Assembly: GCF_015355785.1 (NCBI RefSeq) | Contig: NZ_JADKYW010000005.1 | Span: 62,001-126,000, forward strand | Source: Arthrobacter gandavensis | GTDB lineage: Bacteria; Actinomycetota; Actinomycetes; Actinomycetales; Micrococcaceae | DNA length: 64,000 nt | Direction: 5' to 3' | Shown here: positions 17,622 through 24,622 of the stretch, piece by piece | Numbering within the stretch: position 1 is the first letter of the stretch | Layout of the letters: the number at the start of each line of letters is the position of its first letter | The notes under the pieces: generated by a model | The model's database searches: none | Told to the model about the DNA's origin: nothing | Seen by the model: the letters and a program-made list of their open reading frames with translations, nothing else | Program-made: the position numbers and the translations under genes

Positions 17622-18439
17622 GAGAGGCCCTCCGAGGTGCTGCGTCCGCCCACCAGGCTCACGAAGGTGTCTTCAAGGCTCTGCCCGCCGCGGACTTCGT
17701 CCACGGTTCCGGCTGCCAGGACGTTGCCGGCGGCCACCACGGCAACGTGGTCGCACATGCGCTGCACCAGGTCCATCACGTGGCTGGAGACGATCACGGT
17801 ACCGCCCGAGGAGACGTAGTCCGCCAGGATGTCCCGGATGTTGGCTGCGGACACGGGATCCACCGCTTCGAACGGCTCGTCGAGGACCAGCAGCCGCGGG
17901 GCGTGGATCAGCGCGGACGCCAGGGCGATTTTTTTGGTCATGCCGGCGGAGTAGTCCACCACCAAAGTGCCGGCGTCGGCTGCCAGATCCAGGGCCTTGA
18001 GCAGGTCTGCGGTCCGTTCGGCCACGGTTTCCCGGTCCATGCCGCGCAGCAGGCCGGCGTACGTGACAAGCTGTTCGCCGGTCAGCCGGTCAAAGAGCCG
18101 CACACCGTCCGGCAATACGCCCATCAGCCGCTTGGCTTCGAGCGGCTTCTCCCAGACGTCAACGCCGTGTACCCATACCTTGCCGTAGTCCGGGCGCATG
18201 AGTCCGGTGGCCATGGAGAGCGCCGTGGTCTTGCCCGCGCCGTTGGGGCCAACGAGACCGTAGAAGGACCCTGCCGGCACGTCAAGGTCGATGCCGTTGA
18301 CGGCAATCTTCTCGCCGAACCGCTTGGCCAGCCCGCGGATGGCCAAAGCAGGTGCCGGCTGGCTTGATCCGTCCGGGGCCGGCTGGACGTTCTGCGGTTC
18401 TCCGCCGGGCGCGGCGGCAGGATCAGGAATTCGGTTCAT
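17603..18439 (-). CDS. ABC transporter ATP-binding protein
   Basis: A 278-residue ATPase subunit for the exporter encoded just downstream. Walker A is GLVGPNGAGKTT (residues 62-72), the Q-loop region is altered to LMGVLPDGVRLFDRLTGEQL, the signature is DYSAGMTKK where LSGGQ is typical, and Walker B plus D-loop is RLLVLDEPFEAVDPVS. The H-loop is SSHVMD. A 30-residue Pro/Gln-rich N-terminal extension precedes the domain. The ATG lies 6 nt after TAGGTT, so the operon mRNA is probably leaderless. Confidence 0.92.
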   Translation of the reverse strand: MNRIPDPAAAPGGEPQNVQPAPDGSSQPAPALAIRGLAKRFGEKIAVNGIDLDVPAGSFYGLVGPNGAGKTTALSMATGLMRPDYGKVWVHGVDVWEKPLEAKRLMGVLPDGVRLFDRLTGEQLVTYAGLLRGMDRETVAERTADLLKALDLAADAGTLVVDYSAGMTKKIALASALIHAPRLLVLDEPFEAVDPVSAANIRDILADYVSSGGTVIVSSHVMDLVQRMCDHVAVVAAGNVLAAGTVDEVRGGQSLEDTFVSLVGGRSTSEGLSWLRTS

Positions 18440-18445
18440 ACCAAA

Positions 18446-18451
18446 AACCTA
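18446..18451 (-). promoter_or_regulatory. Putative -10 element of the ABC exporter operon
   Basis: TAGGTT on the minus strand followed by 6 nt and the ATG of the ATPase gene. Confidence 0.45.
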
Positions 18452-18539
18452 GCAAGCGGCGCCTTCACAGACCTCCGCCTTACGAAGGAAATCCGCTTCG
18501 GGAAACGGTGCCCGCACCCCGCCGCCCGGACTAGGAACT

Positions 18540-19481
18540 TTAGAACAGAGCCCGGGCCAGGGCGGAGCGGGCCTTGGTCACCCTCGGATCTGACGGCCCG
18601 GCAATTTCGAAGAGGTCCAGCAAACGCAGGCGGACACGCTCGCGGTCATCCCCGCTGCTGCGGGAAATGAGCCTGACCAGCCGGTTGAACGCGTCTTCGA
18701 CGTGGCCTCCGGAAACATCAAGGTCCGCTACCGCAAGCTGGGCATCGACGTCGTCGGGCTTTTCCGCAGCCGCGGTGCGCAGCGCCTCAGCGTCCGCGTC
18801 CTTAAGCCGCTGCATCAGCTCAACCTGGGCGAGGCCGGCCTTGGCGTCCGCATCCGCGGGCTGTTCCGCCAGGGCCTTGCGGTAGGCGGCAGCCGCGCCG
18901 TCGTAGTCCCCGGCCACTATTGCGTCATACGCTTCCTGGTGCAGCGGCGGAAGCGGCGCTTCCTCCTCCGCCGCGGGGCCTGCCTCGCCAAGTGAACCGC
19001 TGACACCGTTCGCCTCGGCCACCTGCATCAGCTCGGTGATCAGGGCACGGATCTGCTCGGCCGGAGCCGGGCGGTCCAGCAGCGGCACCGGCTGGCCTTT
19101 GACGACTGCGGCGACGGTTGGCACCGCAACGGCCTGGAACGCCTGCGCTATCTGCGGGTGGGCGTCGACGTCGACGTTGGCCAGCAGCAGCCGTCCCTGC
19201 CGGTCTGCCGCCTCCTGTTCCAGCACGGCGGTAACCTCTGCCGATTCAGGACTCCGCGGGGAGTAGAGGTTTACGATCACGGGCACCGTGGCTGAAAGCT
19301 GCACCACCTGGGGAAAGGTCTGTTCTGACACCTCCACCACATAGGAGGAGGGCCCCTCCCCTGGTCCGCCGGCCGCAGCGGGAGGCGGGGCGCTCGCCCG
19401 GTTTTTGAGTGCGGAGAGGTCCACCGCTCCCCGAAGGTTCATGGACGGAGCGGGCGCAGGGCGGTGGTTCGGTGTGCTCAT
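18540..19481 (-). CDS. Thioredoxin-fold protein with TPR region (CnoX/YbbN-like)
   Basis: A 313-residue cytoplasmic protein with a thioredoxin fold at about residues 48-155 (VVEVSEQTF...VPVIVNLY...LLANVDVDAHPQIAQAF...AVPTVAAVVKG). TPR-like helical repeats follow at about 185-310 (AYDAIVAGDYDGAAAAYRKAL and later copies). Where thioredoxins have WCGPC it has SPRSPE, so it has no redox cysteines. The architecture is that of E. coli CnoX/YbbN, a holdase co-chaperone, and of mycobacterial Rv1324 at the same syntenic place. The start at MSTPNHRPAP is supported by TAGGGT 7 nt upstream. Confidence 0.85.
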   Translation of the reverse strand: MSTPNHRPAPAPSMNLRGAVDLSALKNRASAPPPAAAGGPGEGPSSYVVEVSEQTFPQVVQLSATVPVIVNLYSPRSPESAEVTAVLEQEAADRQGRLLLANVDVDAHPQIAQAFQAVAVPTVAAVVKGQPVPLLDRPAPAEQIRALITELMQVAEANGVSGSLGEAGPAAEEEAPLPPLHQEAYDAIVAGDYDGAAAAYRKALAEQPADADAKAGLAQVELMQRLKDADAEALRTAAAEKPDDVDAQLAVADLDVSGGHVEDAFNRLVRLISRSSGDDRERVRLRLLDLFEIAGPSDPRVTKARSALARALF

Positions 19482-19488
19482 GGCTTCA

Positions 19489-19494
19489 ACCCTA
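19489..19494 (-). promoter_or_regulatory. Putative -10 element of the thioredoxin/TPR gene
   Basis: TAGGGT on the minus strand followed by 7 nt and the ATG at 19481. It rules out the longer in-frame start that lies upstream of it. Confidence 0.45.
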
Positions 19495-19538
19495 ATACGG
19501 CTTCCGCTCTCCCGGGCAAGTGTCCGTGGACAGCGAAG

Positions 19539-19570
19539 CGGCGCCGCAGGCATCTGATGCCGCGGCGCCG
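19539..19570 (-). terminator. Hairpin after the membrane protein gene
   Basis: Arms CGGCGCCGC (19539-19547) and GCGGCGCCG (19562-19570) enclose an inner stem GGCAT/ATGCC with a CTG loop and a single bulged A. The 14-bp stem lies 34 nt past the stop of the minus-strand gene. No T tract. Confidence 0.5.
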
Positions 19571-19603
19571 CCGTCTTTTCAGTGCTGCCTCAGTGCGGGC
19601 GGG

Positions 19604-21301
19604 TTACTTGAGGGTGGCGGAGAGCAGCTGCTGCGCGGCTCCGATGACCTCTACCTGCTCCTCTGCGTCGGCCGGCGGAACGTAGATCATCACGGCTTCG
19701 CCGTACGCCACGTCGATGCCGTCCTCGGTGTTCTTCTCGCCCGTGAGGGTCTCGTAGATGGTTCCCTCTAGGTTGATCGAGTCCCCTGCTTCGCGCGGGA
19801 CGCTGGAGTAGCTGTGGGCCATGTACCCGAACACGATCGCACCGCCGTCGGCGGTCCGCAGCGCCCGGGTGTCGGACGGCACCGCGGTGTGGCTGAAGGT
19901 GATGGTGGCGAACTCGTTTGCCGGGTTGGCGGTCACCTCGGCCTGGAACGTGGTGACGGCCTCAGCGAAGCTGTTCGGCGCGAAGGTCGCCTTGTTTCCG
20001 CCGTCCGGCTTGGTCAGCGCGTCGGCAAGGGCATCCACAGCTTCCTGCGGGGCCATGGCCAGGTCCTCACCGGAGTCGGCGGCGACGGTTTCCACTCCGC
20101 TGCCGTCCGCGGGCGGCTGCGGGAACGTTGTTCCGGGCAGCATCTGGATGGCAGAGACCAGCTTGTAGTTTTCCCGGGCCGAGGCCTGCACCAGTACCAG
20201 CGCCTGCGGAACGGTGTTGTCACCGCCCTGCGTCACGGCTACTACCGTGCGCGGGAACGAGGTGTCGCTGGACACAAGGTCGGTAAGCACCGGTGAGGCC
20301 GCCACTGCTGCCGGGGCCTTCGTATCCGGAACTTTCGAAGCCGTGGCGTAGTTGGCCTTCCGCAGCTCCAGGGCAGTCGACGCCGTGCGCTCGCGCAGCA
20401 GCGAGGCGTCCTTGGCGGCGTCGGCCTCCTGCACCGTTCCGGCCACGGAACTGAGAATCCGGGACAGCTGCCCGTCCAGGACAACCGGGTGGTTCTCTTC
20501 CTGGGCCGGGGCATCGGCGGCGGTTGCTGCCCCGGGTATCAGGCCCACCGCCAGGCTGCCGGCAAGCGCGGCGGCCGTGAGCCCGGCTGCCGTCCGCTGT
20601 GCCGTTGACGACGAGGACTGCGATTTCTGTCCGCTGCGGGCGACTATGCGCTGGGCGGCGGTATCGGAGTCGCGCACCGCGCGCCGGCTGCCGGGCGCCG
20701 GCGGAGTCGGTTTCCGTCCGCGGGACAGGAAAGCCAGTGCAAGACCAAGCACGGCTGCCAGCGCACCCGCGATGATCAGGGGAACTGCAAACGGCGTGCC
20801 CTGGTCATTCGGCCAGCTGACAGTGATGTCGGTGGGTGCAGGCGCGGTTCCGTCAGAGGCGATCAGTACTGACCAGTCCCCCGGAGCCGGCTCAGTCCAG
20901 GTGTAGGAAAGCTCGCCGTCCACTGATTCCTCGCTGACCCAGAGATCGGATCCGGCGGGGCTGGGCACGCTCGCGTCGCCTTCGCTGGTTTCGGCGCTCA
21001 GTGAATCGTCGGCGCCGGCGCCGATCCGGGTCACTGCAGCGCCGTCCACCCACGCGTCGACGTCGGCCGAACGCCCCACGGCCAGGAAGACGCCGTCGTC
21101 GGACCGCACCGTGATCTCCGCGCCGTCCGGGCGGGAGGCCAGGAGATCGGACTCAAGGACGGTCACGGGTGCGGCGCCGGAGGCCTCCGGTGCCTGAGCC
21201 GTTACGGTCTGGGGCGGCGCCCAAATAGTGCGCTGGCCAATCCCGACGAGCATCATCAGGATTCCGAGCACTATGAGCGGAACTGCAATTTTGTTTCGCA
21301 C
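19604..21301 (-). CDS. Membrane protein of unknown function, two-part architecture
   Basis: A 565-residue protein I cannot assign. It opens with a hydrophobic segment (KIAVPLIVLGILMMLVGIG, about 4-22), then an acidic extracytoplasmic-looking region, a second membrane segment near 165-190 (PFAVPLIIAGALAAVLGLALAF) and a basic stretch RGRKPTPPAPGSRR. At about 235-265 comes a third hydrophobic segment ending GAATAADAPAQ, which resembles a signal peptide with an AxA site. The last 300 residues are acidic and look exported. The GTG start has AGG 6 nt upstream. Just before it lies a 5-codon open frame GTG...TAA behind GGAGG (21305-21330). A hairpin follows the gene. Confidence 0.75.
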   Translation of the reverse strand: MRNKIAVPLIVLGILMMLVGIGQRTIWAPPQTVTAQAPEASGAAPVTVLESDLLASRPDGAEITVRSDDGVFLAVGRSADVDAWVDGAAVTRIGAGADDSLSAETSEGDASVPSPAGSDLWVSEESVDGELSYTWTEPAPGDWSVLIASDGTAPAPTDITVSWPNDQGTPFAVPLIIAGALAAVLGLALAFLSRGRKPTPPAPGSRRAVRDSDTAAQRIVARSGQKSQSSSSTAQRTAAGLTAAALAGSLAVGLIPGAATAADAPAQEENHPVVLDGQLSRILSSVAGTVQEADAAKDASLLRERTASTALELRKANYATASKVPDTKAPAAVAASPVLTDLVSSDTSFPRTVVAVTQGGDNTVPQALVLVQASARENYKLVSAIQMLPGTTFPQPPADGSGVETVAADSGEDLAMAPQEAVDALADALTKPDGGNKATFAPNSFAEAVTTFQAEVTANPANEFATITFSHTAVPSDTRALRTADGGAIVFGYMAHSYSSVPREAGDSINLEGTIYETLTGEKNTEDGIDVAYGEAVMIYVPPADAEEQVEVIGAAQQLLSATLK

Positions 21302-21560
21302 AGCTTACCTATCGTTGGTCACGGTCCTCCGCGCGCCTGTAGGCAGCGGGAACGGGACTGATGCCCCTATGTCATCGTGGTTGGCGGGTTGCTTTATAAC
21401 CCTATGGTAACGAAAGGCTTAGCAAGAGCACATTTCGGCGCCCGGACCGTCAACCGCCGCGTGCAGCGGGCCTACCCGCGCGTCCGGTGTTCGGCTGATA
21501 ATCTGACGCGGCACGGTACACCCCGCGCACCAGTGCAGGCACCGAGGGAGAGCAGGGCAG

Positions 21561-22868
21561 ATGAGCGAGGACCGGGACCTTCCCGTCGACGAACCACTCC
21601 CCGCTCCCGGCCCGGAACCCACCCGCCGTGAGCGCCTGTCCTCGGCCGGCTCACGCGCCTGGCGCCTGTTCTCCCGCATTCCCGGGGCCCGCCCGCGCCC
21701 GCAGTTCGATTTCCCGCCCGAGGAGCAGGACCCTGAGGTCCTGCCCGAGCCCGAGGTTGATCCGGACGCAAAGCTCTCTGATGAACGACGCCGGTTTGGC
21801 GGCACTCCCCCGCCGCTTTCATCGGGCGCCGGCCCGGACAAGCACCCGATCCGTTTCGGTTTCATGTTCACCGTGGGTGTTGGATTCGCCCTGCTGCTGT
21901 TCTTCATCATCACCAACGTCGGTGAACTGCTGGTTTGGATCGGCGCTGCACTGTTTATTGCCCTCGGTCTGGATCCGGTGGTTCGCTGGCTCAGTGCCCG
22001 CGGGGTCCCCCGTCCGGCCGGTATCGCCATCGTGGTGGTGGTCCTTGCCGGTGCCGTCACAGCCTTCTTTGCCACCCTGATTCCGACGATCGTCAGCCAG
22101 ACCACTGAAGTCGTCAACAATGCACCAAGCTATGTGGACCGGTTCCTCTCTTCCGATTTCTTCGTGACGATCGAGGCCCAGTTCAAGATCCGCGAACGCG
22201 TGGACGAAGAGGTGCAGAAGTTCTTCTCCAACGCCGACGCAGTGGGCGGGATTTTCGGCGGCGTGCTCAGCGTGGGCACCGTTATTGCCAATGGACTGTT
22301 CGGCGCCCTGATCATCCTGGTACTGACGCTCTACTTCCTTGCCTCCCTGCCGTCCATGAAGAAATGGGCCTACCGGCTGGCTCCGCGCAGCCGTCGCCGG
22401 CGGGTGGAAGCACTCTCGGAGGAAATCACCGGCAGCGTTGGCAACTACGTGATCGGCCAGGGGTTCGTTGCTCTGCTCGACGCGCTCTACGCCTTCATCA
22501 TCATGACCATCACCGGCGTTCCCTTCTCCGTACTGCTGGCCTTCGTGGTGGCACTCCTGGCATTCATTCCGCTGGTCGGCCCGCCGATCGCCCTGGTGCT
22601 CGTTTCCCTCATTGCGCTGACGTCGAGCTGGCAGACGGCGGTGGTCTTTGCCATCCTCTACATGGCCTATCTCCAGTTCGAGGCATACTTCGTGTCACCG
22701 CGCGTGATGCAGCGGGCGGTTGCGGTGCCGGGCGCCGTCGCGGTTATTGCCGTGATCGCCGGCGGCACGCTGCTGGGTGTCCTCGGGGCGCTGATAGCCA
22801 TTCCGACGGCCGCTGCCGTGCTGCTGCTGATGAAGGAAGTCGTCATCGCCCGCCAGGACCGGCTCTAG
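21561..22868 (+). CDS. AI-2E family transporter (PerM-type permease)
   Basis: A 435-residue membrane protein. After a Pro- and Glu-rich cytoplasmic N-terminus of about 90 residues, seven or eight hydrophobic segments follow, with the family blocks LFIALGLDPVVRWLSARG, GQGFVALLDALYAFIIM and LAFIPLVGPPIALVLVSL. The family was named from autoinducer-2 export but also includes Na+/H+ antiporters and other exporters, so the substrate is open. A GAGGGAGAG purine stretch precedes the ATG. The TGATAATCT at about 21496-21504 may be the -10. The stop codon lies within an inverted repeat shared with the convergent gene. Confidence 0.87.
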   Translation: MSEDRDLPVDEPLPAPGPEPTRRERLSSAGSRAWRLFSRIPGARPRPQFDFPPEEQDPEVLPEPEVDPDAKLSDERRRFGGTPPPLSSGAGPDKHPIRFGFMFTVGVGFALLLFFIITNVGELLVWIGAALFIALGLDPVVRWLSARGVPRPAGIAIVVVVLAGAVTAFFATLIPTIVSQTTEVVNNAPSYVDRFLSSDFFVTIEAQFKIRERVDEEVQKFFSNADAVGGIFGGVLSVGTVIANGLFGALIILVLTLYFLASLPSMKKWAYRLAPRSRRRRVEALSEEITGSVGNYVIGQGFVALLDALYAFIIMTITGVPFSVLLAFVVALLAFIPLVGPPIALVLVSLIALTSSWQTAVVFAILYMAYLQFEAYFVSPRVMQRAVAVPGAVAVIAVIAGGTLLGVLGALIAIPTAAAVLLLMKEVVIARQDRL

Positions 22869-22875
22869 CCGGTCC
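22856..22875. terminator. Inverted repeat spanning the stop codon
   Basis: GGACCGGCT (22856-22864) and AGCCGGTCC (22867-22875) are a perfect 9-bp pair separated by 2 nt and include the TAG stop of the permease gene. It is placed between convergent genes 15 nt apart. No T tract. Confidence 0.45.
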
Positions 22876-22883
22876 AGCCAGGG

Positions 22884-23243
22884 CTAGCGGCGGGGAACTG
22901 ATCCGGGACGCGTACGCCAGCACCGGGCATGCCAGTGGCGCCGGTCCTCGACTGCGCTTTGCCGGCCAAAAAGGGAGTCTTCCTGCCAGACCACCAGATG
23001 CTCGGTCCCGGGCGGAATCACCTGCCCGCAGCCCGGGCAGCGGTAGTCCTTGGCCGCGTTTCGGGCCGTGATACGGCGAACCGACCATTCGCCGTCGGAC
23101 GCCGACTCATGCTGCGGCAGCCCGGCCCGGGAACGCTCCAAATCAATCTCCGGAACCGGCGCGGCCCACTTGCGGCGGGCGTTGCGCCCTGCTGCGGTGC
23201 TGGAGGCCGGCAGCTGCCGGCGGGGACGGTTGGAGCGGGGCAT
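22884..23243 (-). CDS. Small zinc-finger-like protein next to nucS
   Basis: A 119-residue basic protein. Its C-terminal half has CPGCGQVIPPGTEHLVVW and then HWHARCW, a C-x2-C...H-x-x-x-C set typical of a small treble-clef or zinc-ribbon site. The first 40 residues are Arg-rich and probably disordered. The same type of gene sits beside nucS in many actinobacteria and is often labelled without evidence as an ATP/GTP-binding protein; no P-loop is present here. It is divergent from nucS with 39 nt between the starts. Function unknown; nucleic-acid binding is a guess from its charge. Confidence 0.75.
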   Translation of the reverse strand: MPRSNRPRRQLPASSTAAGRNARRKWAAPVPEIDLERSRAGLPQHESASDGEWSVRRITARNAAKDYRCPGCGQVIPPGTEHLVVWQEDSLFGRQSAVEDRRHWHARCWRTRPGSVPRR

Positions 23244-23270
23244 GAAACCATCTTGCCGCAGCCGAACCGG

Positions 23271-23276
23271 TAAAGT
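23271..23276 (+). promoter_or_regulatory. Putative -10 element of nucS (leaderless start)
   Basis: TAAAGT ends 6 nt before the GTG start of nucS at 23283. Confidence 0.45.
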
Positions 23277-23282
23277 GCAACT

Positions 23283-23978
23283 GTGCGTTTAGTGATAGCC
23301 CGCTGCTCCGTTGACTACGTCGGCCGCCTCCGTGCCCATCTGCCCCTTGCTACCCGTCTGCTGATGGTCAAGGCGGACGGTTCCGTGCTGATCCATTCGG
23401 ACGGAGGTTCCTATAAGCCGCTGAACTGGATGAGTCCGCCTGCCACGCTCCGAATTACCGGGCCGGCCGAGGACGACGCCGAGGCGGGAGTGGTGGAGGT
23501 CTGGAACGTCCAGAGCGCCAAGACGGATGACAAGCTGGTGATCAGTGTCTACGAGCACATCTCAGACGTTGCCCACGAGCTCGGCACCGATCCCGGACTG
23601 ATCAAGGACGGGGTGGAGGCGGACCTCCAGCGGCTCCTGGCGGAACAGATCACCAAGCTGGGTGAGGGCTACACGCTGATCCGGCGCGAATACATGACCG
23701 CCATTGGCCCGGTGGACATCCTTGCCCGCGACGCCGACGGCAGCACCGTGGCAGTGGAACTCAAGCGCCGCGGCGACATTGACGGGGTCGAGCAGCTCAC
23801 CCGGTACCTGGAACTGCTGAACCGCGATCCCCTGCTGGCGCCGGTGCGCGGCGTGTTTGCCGCCCAGCAGATCAAACCTCAGGCCAGGGTCCTCGCAGCG
23901 GACCGGGGCATCGATTGCCTAACCCTGGACTATGACGAAATGCGCGGCGTCGACGATGTCGAGTCGCGCCTGTTCTAA
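23283..23978 (+). CDS. nucS: Mismatch-specific endonuclease NucS/EndoMS
   Basis: A 231-residue endonuclease that cuts both strands at mismatches and provides MutS/MutL-independent mismatch repair in actinobacteria and some archaea. The N-terminal DNA-binding domain begins [16 protein letters not shown]. The C-terminal RecB-like nuclease domain has the catalytic residues in [12 protein letters not shown] and VAVELKRRG (the D...E-x-K set), then QLTRYLELL. The C-terminus in archaea and actinobacteria binds the sliding clamp; here it ends DDVESRLF. The GTG start follows TAAAGT by 6 nt. Confidence 0.95.
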   Translation: MRLVIARCSVDYVGRLRAHLPLATRLLMVKADGSVLIHSDGGSYKPLNWMSPPATLRITGPAEDDAEAGVVEVWNVQSAKTDDKLVISVYEHISDVAHELGTDPGLIKDGVEADLQRLLAEQITKLGEGYTLIRREYMTAIGPVDILARDADGSTVAVELKRRGDIDGVEQLTRYLELLNRDPLLAPVRGVFAAQQIKPQARVLAADRGIDCLTLDYDEMRGVDDVESRLF

Positions 23979-24071
23979 CCTTTTCCCTGCAGTTAACCGG
24001 TACGTTATCCATACCCTTTAAGCGTGCAAAACAAGCAGCGGGTAATCTGCGAAAATTTTCCTTCGAATCCG

Positions 24072-24100
24072 TTGACGGCTCTTTAGTGGTATGTAACGCT
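24072..24100 (+). promoter_or_regulatory. Promoter of the cold-shock gene
   Basis: A -35 TTGACG at 24072-24077 and a -10 TAACGC(T) at 24094-24100 with a 16-nt spacer. It is the best housekeeping-type promoter in the window. The transcript would start near 24107, giving a leader of about 160 nt. Confidence 0.6.
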
Positions 24101-24106
24101 ATAACC

Positions 24107-24265
24107 AGTCTTTGTGTAGGTGTTTTTCATGCTCGCAAGACGGTTGCGAGCGTGTTGCTCCTGTAGGAACTGCCTTACCGGCAGGGAACCTGGACTTCCC
24201 GCTTCGGTAACAACCACAGGCACGAAGTGTGCCGGTACAGTTTCAGCACTAAAGGAGATAGGCAA
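24107..24265 (+). promoter_or_regulatory. Structured 5' leader of the cold-shock gene
   Basis: The leader contains an 11-bp hairpin (24128-24138 pairing with 24144-24154, with one G-U pair and a 5-nt loop). CTGCC/GGCAG and GGCAC/GTGCC stems follow before AAAGGAGA. By analogy with E. coli cspA, such long leaders can control translation by temperature; that role is inferred here. Confidence 0.4.
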
Positions 24266-24469
24266 ATGGCACAGGGAACCGTCAAATGGTTTAACGCGGA
24301 AAAGGGTTTTGGCTTCATTACCCCGGATGATTCCGACGGAGACGTTTTCGTCCACTACTCGGAAATCCAGTCCAACGGGTTCAAGACCCTGGATGAGAAC
24401 CAGCGCGTTCAGTTTGAGATCGGCCAGGGCGCCAAGGGACCCCAGGCTACCGGCGTAACCGCGCTCTAG
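24266..24469 (+). CDS. cspA: Cold-shock protein (CspA family)
   Basis: A 67-residue single-OB-fold RNA chaperone. It starts [18 protein letters not shown] (RNP1 region KGFGFI) and continues DVFVHYSEI (RNP2-like, DVFVH). Length and residues are standard. The ATG has AGGAGA about 7 nt upstream; a longer in-frame reading from 24227 would run through the leader and is not supported. Strong promoter, long leader and intrinsic terminator mark it as a separately controlled, highly expressed monocistronic gene. Confidence 0.95.
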   Translation: MAQGTVKWFNAEKGFGFITPDDSDGDVFVHYSEIQSNGFKTLDENQRVQFEIGQGAKGPQATGVTAL

Positions 24470-24482
24470 TTCTCAGCAGAGC

Positions 24483-24516
24483 AACAGCGGGGACCTTCGT
24501 GGTCCCCGCTGTTTTT
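24483..24516 (+). terminator. Intrinsic terminator of the cold-shock gene
   Basis: A 13-bp stem AACAGCGGGGACC/GGTCCCCGCTGTT (24483-24495 and 24501-24513) with a TTCGT loop, followed by a T run to 24516. This is a classical Rho-independent terminator. Confidence 0.9.
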
Positions 24517-24537
24517 GCGTCCCGGCCCCCCCACCCA

Positions 24538-24603
24538 CCGAGAGGCCAGTTACGGCTCTTGCCAGGGCGGTGAAGTCATAAGGAGCCGTAACTGGCCTTT
24601 CGG
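24538..24603. repeat. Long inverted repeat between cspA and murA
   Basis: The 21-nt arms 24538-24558 and 24583-24603 pair at 20 positions plus one G-T, around a 24-nt loop. The arms carry GGCCAGTTACGGCTC and its complement. It is separate from the cspA terminator just upstream and ends 20 nt before the murA stop on the other strand. It may terminate murA transcription or be a repeated extragenic palindrome. Confidence 0.5.
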
Positions 24604-24622
24604 CGGAAGAGAGTGGCGTGAT

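Noticed and set aside
21305-21330. Five-codon upstream frame before the unknown membrane gene as a regulatory peptide
   Set aside because: Spacing from GGAGG to its GTG is only 3 nt and the codons show no pattern. Mentioned with the gene but not called.
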